Shown here piece after piece: positions 7,564-9,291 of a DNA stretch of 9,291 nt (positions are counted from its first letter, which is position 1; each line of letters opens with the position of its first letter). A program made the position numbers and the translations under genes. Where the stretch lies: positions 1 through 9,291 of the forward strand of contig JBBQKP010000133.1 of NCBI GenBank assembly GCA_038326995.1, written 5' to 3'. The notes under the pieces were generated by a model, which had not been told where the DNA came from, ran no database searches, and saw only the letters and a program-made list of their open reading frames with translations. The stretch is from JBBQKP01 sp038326995 (lineage in GTDB: Bacteria > Planctomycetota > Phycisphaerae > Tepidisphaerales > Tepidisphaeraceae).

Positions 7564-9278
7564 TCTTCGCTCTCCCAGATGGCGTCGCTGGCGCGCAGCA
7601 TTGCAATGTTGTCGATTTCGGACAGCGCGGTCTGAATCTCGGCGTCGCGCGAGTTGCGAAGCCGCAGGGGAAACGCCGCCAGGATCGCGTCCTTTTTGTT
7701 CATGCGGGCACAGATGATGAACGGAAAGCCGAATCTGTCTTTATAGGCGGCGTTGAACGATTCGAAGTCTTCAACTTCGATCACATTGAGTGTTGTCAGC
7801 CCGGCCGAGGTTTGCTCATGCGAAGACTCTGCGGTGAGTTTGTTTTCGCGTGCGAGTTTGCCGACCAGGTCAGGGTGAGCCTGAATGAGCTGCATTTTCT
7901 CGTCTGGAGATGCGTCTCGCACAGTGCGAGACATTGCCTCGATCATTTTTCGCACGGAAGTAAACGGGCGAACTTCCCATGCGCGCTCGGCGACCCAAGG
8001 CGAGTGCTCGTAAAATCGGCCGCAGACGGAAACGAAATGTTTTTGATCGGCGAGATTGAGTTGTTCGAGCGTGGGTCTTCGCACGAGCTTTTCGATGAGC
8101 GATGCACCGGCCGCGATGTCATCGAATCGGCTGAATTCGGCGGAGTTGTGGCTGATGCCGTCCTTGCTGGGCACGAATAACATGACGGTTGGCATGTGCG
8201 GGGCCATGACGGCGCTGTCGTGCAGTGCGCCGCTCATTATGAGGGGCAGATGGCTTGAAAACGTTTCAACGAGTTTCGCGTTCATCGGCCGGGCTGGGAT
8301 CGATTCAGAGACTTCGACCGAGCAGTCGATTTGTCGTCTGGTGGCGATCGTCTGGATGTTTGTTTGTATGAGCGAAAGGCCGCGTGCGAGTTGATCATCA
8401 TGAGGGGCGCGGAAGTCGATCGTGAATTCCACGCGGTCGGGAATGACGTTGATCGCATTGGGGAGCACGCTCAATCGGCCGATGGTGCAGACGGCATCAC
8501 CTGAAATTTCCGCGGCGAGCGTTTCCAGCATGAGTGCGATTTCCGCGCTGCACGCGAGCGCATCTCGGCGGTCGGCCATTGATGTTGCACCGGCATGATT
8601 GGCCTCGCCGCGAAGCGTGATTTTGTATTGCTGACGACCTGCGATCGAATTGACGACGGCCAGTTGCTGATCGCGCCGCCACATGCCCGGACCTTGCTCG
8701 ATGTGCAACTCAATCAGGCCGAGGTAATGGGCAACAAAGCGGTCCGAGGTGAATGTTGTCGGATCGACGCCGAAGGGTTTGCCGGCCTCGAGATAGTTTT
8801 GTCCGTCGATGTTTGTGAGTTGCGACAATCTCTCGGCCGAGAGTTCGCCGACCCACGCCCGTGCGCCGAGCATGCCCAGCCCGAAGGTCGGCCCTTCCTC
8901 CTCGGCGAAAATGATCAGTTCCAGCGGCAAGACGATGCCGTCGTCTCGGGCGGATCGAAGGAGTTCGAGCGCGACGACGATGCCCGCGACGCCGTCGTAA
9001 TCGCCGCCGTGTGGGACGGTGTCGATGTGCGATCCGCAGAGCCAGACTTTCGTATGTGTGTTCGTCTCACTCGCGAACTCTGCGGGCCTGGCGTGGACAT
9101 GTCCAAACGCATCAATTCGTATTTCAAAGTTCAGAGCGGTTGCTTGCGCTATGACGTAGTCACGTGCCCGCGCCCACTCGGCGGAGAACGTGGGGCGTGT
9201 TGCACCGTTGCCGGGCGTGTGGGTGCACGCCGCGATGGCGCGGATGTCGCTTTCGATTCTGTCTGCTCGAATGGCCAT
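7560..9278 (-). CDS. Allantoate amidohydrolase fused to OHCU decarboxylase
   Basis: A 572-residue two-domain protein. Residues 1 to about 400 are an M20-family metal-dependent amidohydrolase of the AllC/HyuC/beta-ureidopropionase group. Candidate metal ligands are His84 (GSHIDTV), Asp95 (GGDYDG), Glu128 (AEEEG, Glu127 as general base), His192 (ELHIEQGP) and His377 (ISHNSAE); RGEANHAG (223-230) lies in the dimerisation/lid domain. In this operon allantoate is the expected substrate, giving ureidoglycine, NH3 and CO2, but the sequence alone does not exclude other N-carbamoyl substrates. Residues 404-572 are OHCU decarboxylase, with RFYEHSPWVAERAW (421-434), AHPDL (467-471, His468 expected catalytic), EQTSAGL (488-494) and FGFPFI (516-521), giving S-allantoin. 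The joint is nearly seamless. The start ATG has GGAAAG 7 bases upstream; it is the first gene of the operon visible. The fusion is in one uninterrupted frame. Confidence 0.93.
   Translation of the reverse strand: MAIRADRIESDIRAIAACTHTPGNGATRPTFSAEWARARDYVIAQATALNFEIRIDAFGHVHARPAEFASETNTHTKVWLCGSHIDTVPHGGDYDGVAGIVVALELLRSARDDGIVLPLELIIFAEEEGPTFGLGMLGARAWVGELSAERLSQLTNIDGQNYLEAGKPFGVDPTTFTSDRFVAHYLGLIELHIEQGPGMWRRDQQLAVVNSIAGRQQYKITLRGEANHAGATSMADRRDALACSAEIALMLETLAAEISGDAVCTIGRLSVLPNAINVIPDRVEFTIDFRAPHDDQLARGLSLIQTNIQTIATRRQIDCSVEVSESIPARPMNAKLVETFSSHLPLIMSGALHDSAVMAPHMPTVMLFVPSKDGISHNSAEFSRFDDIAAGASLIEKLVRRPTLEQLNLADQKHFVSVCGRFYEHSPWVAERAWEVRPFTSVRKMIEAMSRTVRDASPDEKMQLIQAHPDLVGKLARENKLTAESSHEQTSAGLTTLNVIEVEDFESFNAAYKDRFGFPFIICARMNKKDAILAAFPLRLRNSRDAEIQTALSEIDNIAMLRASDAIWESEE
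7563..8069 (-). other. uraD: OHCU decarboxylase domain (UraD-like) of the fusion protein
   Basis: This part of the fusion gene encodes residues 404-572, about 169 residues, which is the full usual length of a stand-alone OHCU decarboxylase. It decarboxylates OHCU stereospecifically to S-allantoin. Family marks run in the expected order: EHSPW, a helical SVRKMIEAM segment, AHPDL with the catalytic His468, EQTSAGL, then FGFPFIICA. Nothing suggests decay. No separate start codon with a ribosome binding site is apparent at the domain border, so it is presumably made only as part of the fusion. Confidence 0.93.
7572..7576 (-). promoter_or_regulatory. Ribosome binding site of urate oxidase
   Basis: GGGAG on the minus strand lies 8 bases before the ATG at 7563, within the codons for the C-terminal Trp-Glu-Ser of the fusion protein. 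With the ATGA start/stop overlap it supports coupled translation. Confidence 0.7.
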
Positions 9279-9285
9279 TGAATTA

Positions 9286-9291
9286 CTTTCC
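9286..9291 (-). promoter_or_regulatory. Ribosome binding site of the allantoate amidohydrolase fusion gene
   Basis: On the minus strand GGAAAG lies 7 bases before the ATG at 9278. This supports that start codon for the first visible operon gene. The window ends here, so the promoter cannot be seen. Confidence 0.7.

Larger units (their letters stand above)
1278..9278 (-). other. Six-gene purine (hypoxanthine to ureidoglycine) catabolic operon
   Basis: Six minus-strand genes run head to tail with junctions of -4, 2, 0, 2 and 0 bases, which is strong evidence for one transcript with translational coupling. The encoded activities form an unbroken chain: xanthine dehydrogenase, urate oxidase, 5-hydroxyisourate hydrolase, OHCU decarboxylase, allantoinase and allantoate amidohydrolase. 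Gene order is roughly inverted relative to the pathway at its ends: the last enzyme is translated first and xanthine dehydrogenase last. The promoter is not visible, because only 13 bases precede the first recognised start codon, so further genes could lie upstream in the same unit. Single-transcript status is inferred from spacing. Confidence 0.9.

Noticed and set aside
7560..9278. Reading the M20 domain as an N-carbamoyl-L-amino-acid hydrolase or beta-ureidopropionase
   Set aside because: The motifs are shared across these subfamilies, but the operon supplies allantoate and the fusion partner is a urate-pathway enzyme; kept as an alternative rather than the call.
8595..9281. Plus-strand open frame of 228 codons opposite the allantoate amidohydrolase domain
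   Set aside because: Antisense shadow with no recognisable family features; the minus-strand M20 domain accounts for the sequence.

Overview
The window carries the 3' part of one plus-strand sugar-phosphate mutase gene and, convergent to it, a tightly packed minus-strand operon of six genes (1278-9278). Together the six encode aerobic purine breakdown from hypoxanthine/xanthine to ureidoglycine. Almost every base is coding. The only non-coding stretches are the 50-base convergent gap at 1228-1277, gaps of 2 bases or fewer inside the operon, and the last 13 bases of the window.

Layout: 1-1227 (+) is a phosphomannomutase/phosphoglucomutase lacking its N-terminus. On the minus strand, in order of transcription: 9278-7560, an M20-family allantoate amidohydrolase fused to a C-terminal OHCU decarboxylase; 7563-6709, urate oxidase; 6706-6368, 5-hydroxyisourate hydrolase; 6367-5021, allantoinase; 5018-3570, xanthine dehydrogenase iron-sulfur/FAD subunit (XdhA type); 3569-1278, xanthine dehydrogenase molybdopterin subunit (XdhB type). 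Junctions are a 4-base ATGA overlap, 2 bases, 0 bases, 2 bases and 0 bases. Most genes have a purine-rich ribosome binding site inside the end of the gene before, so one polycistronic, translationally coupled message is likely.

How the genes work together: XdhAB oxidises hypoxanthine and xanthine to urate. Urate oxidase makes 5-hydroxyisourate and H2O2. The transthyretin-like hydrolase makes OHCU. The decarboxylase domain makes S-allantoin, allantoinase makes allantoate, and the M20 domain releases ammonia and CO2 to leave ureidoglycine. Seven activities are encoded in six genes. Transporters, a regulator, the XdhC-type maturation factor and ureidoglycine/ureidoglycolate enzymes are not in the window.

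Organism: an aerobic bacterium of moderately high G+C. The mutase suggests to me something like a planctomycete/Phycisphaerae lineage, but that is a weak impression. The families themselves are well known. The main oddity is the fusion of OHCU decarboxylase to allantoate amidohydrolase, two enzymes that are not consecutive in the pathway. I found no RNA genes, mobile elements, CRISPR arrays or clear repeats.
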